From Saccharopolyspora galaxeae (GTDB taxonomy: Bacteria > Actinomycetota > Actinomycetes > Mycobacteriales > Pseudonocardiaceae), in NCBI RefSeq assembly GCF_016526145.1, contig NZ_JADDUE010000010.1, positions 62,001 through 126,000 of the forward strand: DNA of 64,000 nucleotides. Direction: 5' to 3'. The notes below the pieces were generated by a model, which was not told the origin of the DNA, made no database searches, and was given only the letters and a program-made list of their open reading frames with translations. The position numbers and the translations under genes were made by a program. This document shows positions 51,490 to 58,998 of this stretch, one piece after another. The number at the start of each line of letters is the position of its first letter. The stretch's first letter is position 1.

Positions 51490-52281
51490 ATGACTGCACA
51501 GGCACAGCCGCGGGTCGCACTGGTCACCGGCGCGGGGCAGGGGATCGGCCGGGCGATCGCGCTGCGCTTGGCCGCGGACGGACTGGACGTCGCGATCAAC
51601 GACGTCGCGTCGAAGGCGGGCGCGCTCAAGGACCTCGCCGCCGAGATCGAAGCGACCGGCAGCCGCACCGCGACCGTCACCGCCGACGTGTCCCAGCCCG
51701 CCGAGGTGGACTCGATGGTCGGCCAGGTCGGCGAGCAGCTCGGCAAGCTCGACGTGATGGTGGCCAACGCGGGCATCGCGCACGTGAAGCCGCTGCTCGA
51801 AGTCACCCCCGAGGAGTTCGACCAGCTGATGTCGATCAACCTGCGCGGCGTGCACCTGTGCTACAACGCCGCGGCCCGGCGGATGATCGAGCAGGGCACC
51901 GGCGGCAAGATCATCGGAGCGTGTTCGATCGTGGGCTACCGGCCGTTCCCGCTGCTCGGGCCGTACTCGGCGTCGAAGTGGGCGGTGCGCGGGCTGACCC
52001 AGGCCGCGGCGATGGAGTGGTCCCAGCACGGCATCACCGTGAACGCCTACTGCCCCGGCATCGTCGGCACCGCGATGTGGGACCACATCGACGAGAAGCT
52101 CGCCGAGAACGAGGGCCTGCGCAAGGGCCAGGCGATCGAGAAGTACTCCGAGATGATCCAGCTCGGCCGGGTCTCGGTGCCGGAGGACGTGGCGAAGTTC
52201 GTGTCCTACCTGGCTTCCCCGGACTCCGACTACATGACCGGGCAGTCGGTGATGATCGACGGCGGCGTCCAGTTCTCCTGA
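51490..52281 (+). CDS. Short-chain dehydrogenase, acetoin/diacetyl-reductase type
   Basis: A 263-residue classical SDR resembling BudC/diacetyl reductases. NAD motif RVALVTGAGQGIGRAIALRLA; NAG in VMVANAGIAHV; catalytic Ser in ACSIVGYRP and YSASK in GPYSASKWAV; C-terminal MTGQSVMIDGGVQF. Two starts compete in one frame: ATG 51490 (GGAAGGACG upstream) gives the usual short N-terminus, while GTG 51430 sits behind a perfect AAGGAGGT and would add 20 residues. Single-gene unit, closed by a hairpin at 52290-52321. The substrate is unknown. Confidence 0.87.
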   Translation: MTAQAQPRVALVTGAGQGIGRAIALRLAADGLDVAINDVASKAGALKDLAAEIEATGSRTATVTADVSQPAEVDSMVGQVGEQLGKLDVMVANAGIAHVKPLLEVTPEEFDQLMSINLRGVHLCYNAAARRMIEQGTGGKIIGACSIVGYRPFPLLGPYSASKWAVRGLTQAAAMEWSQHGITVNAYCPGIVGTAMWDHIDEKLAENEGLRKGQAIEKYSEMIQLGRVSVPEDVAKFVSYLASPDSDYMTGQSVMIDGGVQFS

Positions 52282-52289
52282 TCCATCGG

Positions 52290-52321
52290 CGGTGGGGCGC
52301 TCGTCGCGGGGTGCCCCACCG
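52290..52321. terminator. Nine-base-pair terminator-like hairpin
   Basis: CGGTGGGGC pairs perfectly with GCCCCACCG across a 14-base loop, 9 bp after the SDR stop codon. It lies between convergent genes and can end transcription from the left; there is no U-tract. Confidence 0.65.
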
Positions 52322-52420
52322 CAGGATTGCCGAACGCGGAACCGCTGCTGCCGGTGCGCGCCCCGATCGTCGACGGCGCCGCACCGGGCCGCCCGGAGGC
52401 GACCCGGCGGGCAACCGGAC

Positions 52421-53644
52421 TCACTTCTGCGGCATCACGCGCTGCGGGCGGGTCCGCAGCGACTCCCCGCGCCTGCGGGCGAGGTACCAGCGCTGCCCGC
52501 TCTCCATGTAGCGCAGTCCCCGCCGCACCAGCGGAACTTGCGCCGCCCGGTGCATCTGGTACTGCCACGCGGGCTGGTAACCGTGCCGGCAGGCCATCGC
52601 GAACGCCACGTCCGCGGCGCTGCGGTCCAGGTACCGCTCGACCTGCTCGAACCACGCCATGCTGGTGCGCCCGGCGGCTTGCATGGTCCGCAGCACGTTG
52701 CGGCCCTGGTGGTCGAAATCGCGCATGCCGGTGTCCAGGTAATCGTGTTCGTGCAGCTTCTGCGCCAGCATGAGCCCGTCCATGATGGCCAGCCGGGTGC
52801 CGGACCCGATGGTGAAGTGCGTGGTGTGCGCGGCGTCGCCGAGCAGCATCACGTTCTCGTGCCGCCACGTCCGGTTGAGCACCTGGATGAACCGCTGCCA
52901 GCTCGCCGGCTTCCCGCGCGAGCTGCTGACCAGCGAGTGTCCGTCCAGCGGCCCCTCGAAGACCTTCTCCAGCAGCCGGGTCGAATCCTCGCCCTCCATC
53001 GAGTCGAACCCCAGCGCGCGCCAGGTCGGTTCGGTGGTCTCCACGATGCAGGTGCTCACGCCCGCGCTGGACGGGTAGGCGTGGAACCAGATCCAGCCCG
53101 CCGAGGTCTGCTCGAACGCGAAGGTGAAGCGGTCGAAGACCTTGTCCGTGCCGAGCCAGATGTAGGGATTGCGCCCGGTGTCGACCTGCGTCCCGAACTC
53201 CTGCTCGTGCAGCGACCGGACCTTGCTGTTCGCGCCGTCGCAGCCGATGATCAGGTCGCTGTCGGCGAACTCGTCGAGGTCGGCCACCTCCCGGCGGTAC
53301 TGGATGTCGACGCCGAGGTCGGTGGCGCGTTCGGCGAGCACGTCCAGCAGCGTCGCGCGGTTGACGCTCCACCCGTAGCCGCCCATGTATCCGATGTCCG
53401 AGCCGTTGAGCACGAGTTGCTGCTCCTGCCACAACGTGGAGGCGCCGCGGATCTGCTCGGCGCTCTCCGCGTCGTTGGAGTACAGCGCGTCCAGCAGGTT
53501 GTCCCAAAACACGACGCCCCAGCCGTAGGTGGCGCCGGGCGGGTCGCGCTCGATGATGGTGATCTCGTGTCCTGCGTCGCGCAGCTTCGCGGAAATCGCG
53601 AAGTACAACCCGGCGGGGCCGGCTCCGACACACGTGATCTTCAT
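52421..53644 (-). CDS. FAD-dependent monooxygenase of the aryl-CoA/indole hydroxylase type
   Basis: A 407-residue group A flavoenzyme. N-terminal dinucleotide motif KITCVGAGPAGLYFAISAKL, then RDPPGATYGWGVVFWDNLL. The GWGVVF block is shared with salicyloyl-CoA 5-hydroxylase, 2-aminobenzoyl-CoA monooxygenase and the violacein hydroxylase VioD. The DG motif is LIIGCDGANSKVR; the GD motif is VMLLGDAAHTTHF. Such enzymes hydroxylate aromatic or indole rings. ATG 53644 follows GGAGGTGCCC. It is the last gene of a three-gene operon (Trp/Gly peptide, ABC exporter, monooxygenase), 23 bp after the exporter. Oxidation of tryptophan side chains of the peptide is an attractive but untested idea. Confidence 0.85.
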   Translation of the reverse strand: MKITCVGAGPAGLYFAISAKLRDAGHEITIIERDPPGATYGWGVVFWDNLLDALYSNDAESAEQIRGASTLWQEQQLVLNGSDIGYMGGYGWSVNRATLLDVLAERATDLGVDIQYRREVADLDEFADSDLIIGCDGANSKVRSLHEQEFGTQVDTGRNPYIWLGTDKVFDRFTFAFEQTSAGWIWFHAYPSSAGVSTCIVETTEPTWRALGFDSMEGEDSTRLLEKVFEGPLDGHSLVSSSRGKPASWQRFIQVLNRTWRHENVMLLGDAAHTTHFTIGSGTRLAIMDGLMLAQKLHEHDYLDTGMRDFDHQGRNVLRTMQAAGRTSMAWFEQVERYLDRSAADVAFAMACRHGYQPAWQYQMHRAAQVPLVRRGLRYMESGQRWYLARRRGESLRTRPQRVMPQK

Positions 53645-53667
53645 GGGCACCTCCAGGTCGATGTTCC

Positions 53668-55530
53668 TCAGTGCGCGCTCGTGCCGCCGTTGTGCTGCAC
53701 GGACGCCCCGTGCACCACCTCCGTCGACGGGTGGTGCAGGTGGTACAGGTGCGCGTAGCCGTCGTTGCGTTCCAGCAGCTCGGAATGCGTGCCGAGGCCG
53801 GTGACCCGCCCGTGGTCCAGGTACAGGATCTTGTCCGCGTCGGTGACCGTGAGCAGGTTGTGCGAGATGACGATCGTGGTGCGCCCGGCCATCAGCCGGT
53901 TCAACGGCGCGAGGATGCGTTGCGAGGCGTCCGCGTCGAGGCTCGCGGTCGGCTCGTCGAGCAGCAGGATCGGCGCGTCCCGGATCATCGCCCGCGCGAT
54001 CGCGATGCGCTGGCGCTGGCCACCGGACAGCAACCGGCCGCGCTGGCCGACCCGGGTGTCGTAGCCGTCGGGCAGTGCCTCGATGAACTCGTGCGCGTCG
54101 GCCGCGCGGGCGGCGCTCACCAAGGATTGGTGCGTGGCGCCGGGCCGCCCGGCCAGGATGTTCTCCCCGATCGTGCCGTCCAGCAGCAGCGTCTCCTGCA
54201 GCACGATGGCCATCTGCTCGCGCAGCTGCTTCGGGTCGACCTCGCGCAGGTCGGTGCCGTCCAGCCGGATGTGGCCCCGGTCCGGGTCGTAGAACCGCAG
54301 CAGCAGCTTGGTCAGCGTGGACTTGCCCGCACCGCTGGCGCCGACGATCGCGACCCGCTCGCCGGGGGCCGCGCTGACGCTGACGTCGGTGAGCACTTCG
54401 TCGGCGGTGTCCGGGTAGTGGAATCCGACCCGGTCGATGTCGAGGTTTCCGCGGACCCGCTTGAGCTCGTGCGGGCGCGCGGGCACCGGCACGTGCGGGC
54501 GCTGGTCGAACAGCTCCAGGATGCGTTCGGCGCTGGCGGCCGCGCCGTAGACCACATTGGACAGCTGGCCGAGGTTGCTGACGGGGCTGTACATCTGCTG
54601 CAGGTAGACCAGGAACGCCAGCAGCCCGCCGAGGGTGATCGCGCCGGTGGACATCTCGTAGATGCCGACCCCGACGATGGACATGATCGCCACGACTTCG
54701 AGCAGGTCCACCAGCGGCTCGAACATGCCGCCGATCCGGGCCGCGGACAGTTCCGCGGACAGGCTGGAGCGGCTCTGCCGGGCGAACCGGCCCACTTCCG
54801 CGTCCTGCCTGCCGTACGCCTGGATCAGCGGGGCGTTGCCGAGGCTTTCCTCGGCGACCGTGCTGATAGAGCCGGTGCGCCCGGCGACTTCCCGGGACGC
54901 GGACCGGATGCGGTTGGCGAAGAACCGCGCGATCCACAGGAACAGCGGGGCGACCACCAGCGCCACCACCGCCAGGTGCCAGTTCAGGTAGAACAGCACT
55001 CCGGCGAACAGCACGATCTTGATCAGCGAGGCTGCGGTCTGGGTGATCCCGGACAGCACCAGGCTCTCGATGGAGGTGATGTCGGTGGTCAGCCTGCTCA
55101 GCGTGTCGCCGATCCGGCGGCGGTCGAAGAAGTCGACCGACAGCGTGTGCAGATGGGTGAACACCCGGATCCGCAATCGGTTCAGGAAGTGCTCACCGAT
55201 CCACACCGTCAGGTAGCTCTCGCCGAAACCGACCGCGCCGACCACGATCGTCAGCGCCGCGTAGGCCGCCGCGATGATGGGGAAGAGGCTGAAGTCGCGC
55301 GGTGTGAGCACGTTGTCGATGAGGACTTTGAACATCCAAATCGCCGCTGCGTCCAGCAGCGGCGAAACCAGCACCAGCCCCAGGCTCAGCAGCATCCAGC
55401 CGCGAAAGGGCTTGGCGTCGGGCCAGAACCTCCGGAAGACCTCACGAATCCCCATCGACGGTGCGGTCTCCACCAGACCGGCTTCTTCTGTGGACGGTGG
55501 AGCGAGCAACCACCGAACGGGTCCACGCAC
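53668..55530 (-). CDS. ABC exporter (fused membrane and ATPase domains)
   Basis: A 620-residue type IV/MsbA-like half transporter. Six membrane helices occupy about residues 40-330 and the nucleotide-binding domain about residues 365-595. Walker A is IVGASGAGKSTLTKLLL, the signature is LLSGGQRQRIAIARA, Walker B is ILLLDEPTASLD and the switch His is in VISHNLLT. There is no N-terminal C39 peptidase domain, so it would not cleave a leader itself. GTG 55530 follows GGAGGTAGCAC. It starts 83 bp after the Trp/Gly peptide gene on the same strand, which suggests export of that peptide or of its product. Confidence 0.92.
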   Translation of the reverse strand: MRGPVRWLLAPPSTEEAGLVETAPSMGIREVFRRFWPDAKPFRGWMLLSLGLVLVSPLLDAAAIWMFKVLIDNVLTPRDFSLFPIIAAAYAALTIVVGAVGFGESYLTVWIGEHFLNRLRIRVFTHLHTLSVDFFDRRRIGDTLSRLTTDITSIESLVLSGITQTAASLIKIVLFAGVLFYLNWHLAVVALVVAPLFLWIARFFANRIRSASREVAGRTGSISTVAEESLGNAPLIQAYGRQDAEVGRFARQSRSSLSAELSAARIGGMFEPLVDLLEVVAIMSIVGVGIYEMSTGAITLGGLLAFLVYLQQMYSPVSNLGQLSNVVYGAAASAERILELFDQRPHVPVPARPHELKRVRGNLDIDRVGFHYPDTADEVLTDVSVSAAPGERVAIVGASGAGKSTLTKLLLRFYDPDRGHIRLDGTDLREVDPKQLREQMAIVLQETLLLDGTIGENILAGRPGATHQSLVSAARAADAHEFIEALPDGYDTRVGQRGRLLSGGQRQRIAIARAMIRDAPILLLDEPTASLDADASQRILAPLNRLMAGRTTIVISHNLLTVTDADKILYLDHGRVTGLGTHSELLERNDGYAHLYHLHHPSTEVVHGASVQHNGGTSAH

Positions 55531-55613
55531 GTGCTACCTCCAGCGGACGGGGGATGGCGCCCGCGCCGAACGACGCGGGCGCCACCCGGAAATGACTTGG
55601 GTTGAGAGGCCGG

Positions 55614-55766
55614 CTACTTCCAGCCCCAGCCGCCCCAGCCGTGGCCGCCCCAGCCCCAGCCGTGGCCCCAGCCGTTGCCCCAGCCCCAGCCGTTGCCCCA
55701 GCCCCAGCCGTTGCCGTGCCGGCGGCGGTTGTTGATGTAGACGAATACGCTCTTCACATTGCTCAT
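55614..55766 (-). CDS. 50-residue Trp/Gly-repeat peptide, candidate RiPP precursor
   Basis: A short gene with a proper AAAGGTG ribosome site 7-10 bp before ATG 55766. The N-terminal 19 residues look like a leader (MSNVKSVFVYINNRRRHGN, hydrophobic then basic). The rest is built from GNGWGW, GHGWGW and GGWGW units: 10 Trp and 17 Gly in residues 18-50, ending WGWK. There are no Cys, Ser or Thr in the repeat part. An ABC exporter and a flavin monooxygenase follow in the same direction. I recognise no family. A ribosomally made, oxidised peptide is the leading idea; a small structural or wall-associated glycine-rich protein is the alternative. A partial hairpin (AAAGA-ACG-TCTTT, 55803-55815) lies in its upstream region. 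Confidence 0.75.
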   Translation of the reverse strand: MSNVKSVFVYINNRRRHGNGWGWGNGWGWGNGWGHGWGWGGHGWGGWGWK

Positions 55767-56209
55767 CGCGATGCACCTTTCTGCATTGCTGATTTTCCGG
55801 AGAAAGAACGTCTTTCCGCGGAACCCGGTGCGGTGTCGGATCCCCGCGGCACCGGAAACGTGCAACGCCCCCAGTGACGGGCTGACCCCGCTTTTCCCCG
55901 TGGTCGCGAGGAAGTGCTCCGCACCGGCCGAGGCCCGCCTCCGCGCTCCCGGGCCGGTCCCGGTGGCTTGGAGAACCGTCCCGAGCGCGCCCCCGCGTGA
56001 CTCGGCCCCGCGTTCCTCCGGTGTTCTGTTCCGGGCCGGGTGCCCCCGTGTGGGCTGGAGCGACCCGACCCACAACGAGTAGACCGCACCGCGACGGGCG
56101 TGCCCAGAGGACTATCGGCCCTGATTCGCCGTGATCGCGGGGAAAATCTCCGGTGCACGCGCAGCGTGGTTATGCTCGGCGGCGACGAGCCGATCAGACG
56201 GGAGCGGTG
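55767..56209. other. Divergent control region, Trp/Gly peptide and PLP decarboxylase
   Basis: About 440 bases without a convincing gene on either strand. The left 70 bases are AT-richer and contain the AAAGA-ACG-TCTTT hairpin (55803-55815), placed to act on the peptide gene. Near the right end TTATGCT (about 56169) could be a -10 for the decarboxylase gene. The rest is C-rich and shows no clear sites. Confidence 0.5.
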
Positions 56210-57565
56210 ATGGATCTGCGGCGGTGGACGGCACGCGCCTGGGACGAGGTGGAGCGCTGGCAGGCCGGGTTCGGCGGATTCGGCGAACATCCGTCCACTT
56301 CGGTCGCGGACGCGGAGTTCGCGGCCGCTTTCGGGGATCTGGTCGAACGGTTGCGCGAGAGCTACCCGTTCCACCACCCGCGGTATCAGGGACAGATGTT
56401 GAAGCCGCCGCACCCGGCGGCGATGGTCGGCTATCTCGCCGCGATGCGGATCAATCCGAACAATCACGCGCTGGACGGAGGCCCGGCGACGTCACGGATG
56501 GAGCAGGAGGCGACCGGCCTGCTCGGAGCGATGTTCGGAATGCCGAATGCGTTGGGCCACCTGACATCCAGCGGAACGATCGCCAATCTGGAGGCGTTGT
56601 TCGTGGCGCGGGAGACGCGTCCCGGAAGAGCCGTGGCGTTCAGCTCCGAGGCGCACTACACGCATTCCCGGATGTGCCGGCTGCTCGGGGTGCCTGCCGT
56701 GCAGGTTCCGGTGGATGCGGCCGGAAGGCTCGAGGTGCCCGCGCTGGACGCCCTCATGTCCGAACAGGACATCGGTACGGTCGTGGTCACCGCCGGGTCG
56801 ACGGCGCTCGGCGCGGTCGATCCGATCGACGAAGTCCTTGCTCTGCGCGAAAAACACGAATTCCGGGTGCACGTGGACGCGGCCTATGGTGGGTTCTTCG
56901 CGCTGATCGCCGACGACTCCTCGGCAGGGGTCTCAGCCGCCCCGTTCCGCGCGATCGCCGACTGCGATTCGGTCGTGGTGGACCCGCACAAGCACGGCCT
57001 GCAACCGTACGGCTGCGGCGCGGTCCTGTTCGCCGACCCCGAGGTGGCCCGGTTCTACCGGCACGATTCGCCCTACACCTACTTCACCACCGACGAGCCG
57101 CACTTGGGCGAAATATCCTTGGAGTGCTCCAAATCCGGCGCCGCAGCCGCCGCGCTGTGGCTGACCTTCCAGGTGCTGCCGCCCACTCCGGACGGACTCG
57201 GCCAGGTGCTGCGCGCGAGCAGGCGCGCAGCGTTGCGCTGGTCCGAACTGCTCGCGGACTCCGCGGTGCTGTCGGCCTACCAACAACCCGAGCTCGACAT
57301 CGTCGGCCTGCTGCCGAACGCGGCAACGATGTCCGAAGTGGACAAGTTGGCGGAGCGGGCCATGACGGGCGGAATGCAGGCGCCTCCGCAGGAACAGCTG
57401 CATCTCGCGGTCCTGGAGGTCACCGCCGAGGATTGCACCGCCCGCGGCCACACCGTGCATCCCGACGTGCCGCGCGCGCGAATCCTGCGCAGCGTGCTGA
57501 TGAAACCCGAGCACGAGGACTGGGTCGAGCACAACCACAGCGTCCTCGAACGGCTGCTTTCCTGA
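56210..57565 (+). CDS. PLP-dependent group II decarboxylase / aminotransferase-fold enzyme
   Basis: A 451-residue fold-type I PLP enzyme resembling tyrosine/DOPA/glutamate-type decarboxylases. The N-terminal YPFHHPRYQGQMLKPPHPAAMVGYLAAM and HLTSSGTIANLEAL (PLP phosphate site), VHVDAAYGGFF (Asp contacting the pyridine nitrogen) and the Schiff-base Lys in VVVDPHKHGLQPYGCGAVL are all present. It probably decarboxylates an amino acid to an amine. ATG 56210 follows GGGAGCGG. It is divergent from the Trp/Gly peptide and convergent with the ATP-grasp gene (18 bp between stops). It could supply an amine to the ligase. Confidence 0.87.
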   Translation: MDLRRWTARAWDEVERWQAGFGGFGEHPSTSVADAEFAAAFGDLVERLRESYPFHHPRYQGQMLKPPHPAAMVGYLAAMRINPNNHALDGGPATSRMEQEATGLLGAMFGMPNALGHLTSSGTIANLEALFVARETRPGRAVAFSSEAHYTHSRMCRLLGVPAVQVPVDAAGRLEVPALDALMSEQDIGTVVVTAGSTALGAVDPIDEVLALREKHEFRVHVDAAYGGFFALIADDSSAGVSAAPFRAIADCDSVVVDPHKHGLQPYGCGAVLFADPEVARFYRHDSPYTYFTTDEPHLGEISLECSKSGAAAAALWLTFQVLPPTPDGLGQVLRASRRAALRWSELLADSAVLSAYQQPELDIVGLLPNAATMSEVDKLAERAMTGGMQAPPQEQLHLAVLEVTAEDCTARGHTVHPDVPRARILRSVLMKPEHEDWVEHNHSVLERLLS

Positions 57566-57583
57566 CTCCGCGGGGAAAATCCC

Positions 57584-58891
57584 TCACTCGTCGAACTCGA
57601 ACGGCAGCGCGTCCACGACCTGCTGGTAGCGCTGCTCGAGCTGCTGCTGGTCGTCGGCGCCGATGAACACGCTCGCCAGCTCGTAGCTGTAGCTGTCCTG
57701 CCCCGGCAGGTCGGAAAGGCGGTCGCCGACCCGCGGCACCACGTCGATCGCCTGCGTCCCGGGTACCTCCGCGGAGATCCGCTCGATGTCCTGCGCGCTG
57801 GGCACCCGGCGCACCAGCCCGTCGGCGAACCGGCGCAGGAACCACTTGCCCGCGATCCGGAATTCGCCTTCGCCGCGCGGAAGTCCGGGCTGCTCGCCCA
57901 GCGCGAGCTGGGTCATGCACAGGTGGTTCGGCACCCCGTCCACGCACTCGAACAACCAGTCGTGCGACTGCGACAGCCGCGGGTTGACCTCCAGGACGTT
58001 GAGCTCGTCGGTCTCCGGATCGCGGAAGTACTCGATGTTGAACGTGCTCGGCTTGAGGCCCAGACCGTCGACCAGCCGCTCGCTGACCCGGACCAGCTTG
58101 TCCTGCACCTGCTCCGGCAGCTTCGACGGGTACTGGTAGCGCAGGAAGCTCGAAGTCCCGTCGTAGTTGTGGGAGTCGATGACGCCGTAGACGTGCGCAC
58201 CCTCCGAGGTGCTGTAGCCCTCCACGGTCACCTGCTGCCCGCCTACGGCTTCCTCGGCCAGGCACGCCTGTCCGCCGATGTCGGCGATCTCCTTCGGCAG
58301 GTCCGCCAGGCCCAGCACGTCGTCGAAAGCCTTGCCGATGTGGCCGATGCCGTCCCGGATCGCCTGCGCGGCCTCGGCGAATTCGCGTTCGTCGTGGACC
58401 TTGTAGGCGAGGTCCGACGAGAACGACTTGACCGGCTTGAGCCACATGGGCATCCGCAGCCCCTCCGGCGGGCGCGGGTCGTGTTCGGCGAGGTCGACCA
58501 GTCCGAACCCGGGGTGCTCGTCGATGAGCTGCTGCTGCTCCAGCCTGCACCAGTACTTGTGCTCGCACTTGAGCACCGATTCGAGCGGCGGCGACGGCAA
58601 TCCGAACCGGTGGGCCAGGATCGGCACCATCGAACTCACCGGGAAGTCCCAGTACCCCATGATCGCGTCGATCCGGCCGTCGAAGGACTCCAGTTCCCGC
58701 TGCGCCCGCTCCAGCAGCTCCGGCAGGTCCAGATCCGTCGGATTCACCAGGTCGTCGACCCGCAGCAGCGGGTGGAACCGGTAGCGGGACAGGTGCGGGA
58801 GTTCGTGCAGGCTCTGCAGGTTCAGCTCGTCCAAGCCCAGCACGAACACGTTCTTCGGGGTCGTCTCGGTGGAGATGGCGACTCCTTCCAA
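57584..58891 (-). CDS. ATP-grasp carboxylate-amine ligase
   Basis: A 435-residue ATP-grasp enzyme. N-terminal Rossmann-like part (NVFVLGLDELNLQSLHELP; AIMGYWDFPVSSMVPILAHRFGLPSPPLESVLKCEHKYWCR). ATP-binding region with MPMWLKPVKSFSSDLAYKV. Metal-binding LNVLEVNPRLSQSHDW near residue 290 (Glu and Asn). Enzymes of this kind join a carboxylate to an amine through an acyl phosphate, making amides or short peptides. TTG 58891 is chosen (GGAG 7 bp upstream); GTG codons 12-14 residues further in are alternatives. Neighbouring decarboxylase and hydrolase genes suggest a small metabolite pathway, but the substrate is unknown. Confidence 0.85.
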   Translation of the reverse strand: MEGVAISTETTPKNVFVLGLDELNLQSLHELPHLSRYRFHPLLRVDDLVNPTDLDLPELLERAQRELESFDGRIDAIMGYWDFPVSSMVPILAHRFGLPSPPLESVLKCEHKYWCRLEQQQLIDEHPGFGLVDLAEHDPRPPEGLRMPMWLKPVKSFSSDLAYKVHDEREFAEAAQAIRDGIGHIGKAFDDVLGLADLPKEIADIGGQACLAEEAVGGQQVTVEGYSTSEGAHVYGVIDSHNYDGTSSFLRYQYPSKLPEQVQDKLVRVSERLVDGLGLKPSTFNIEYFRDPETDELNVLEVNPRLSQSHDWLFECVDGVPNHLCMTQLALGEQPGLPRGEGEFRIAGKWFLRRFADGLVRRVPSAQDIERISAEVPGTQAIDVVPRVGDRLSDLPGQDSYSYELASVFIGADDQQQLEQRYQQVVDALPFEFDE

Positions 58892-58998
58892 CGGGTTTCT
58901 CCGTCAACGGGGGTTGCCAGCTGCGCGGCTTCCCAACCGCGTTTCGCGCACTCGGCCACCGGGTAGCGCCGTGCAGAAACCGACCGGACAGGAGGGCC

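Noticed and set aside
55620-55717. Possible CRISPR-like or minisatellite array
   Set aside because: The 18-bp periodicity (GGCTGGGGCTGGGGCAAC type) is fully explained by Trp-Gly codon repeats; there are no spacers.
55602-55877. Plus-strand Pro/Ala repeat protein opposite the Trp-Gly peptide
   Set aside because: The APAVAPAPAV repeats are the complement of the GGCTGGGGC codon repeats. The minus frame has the better ribosome site and lies upstream of same-strand genes.
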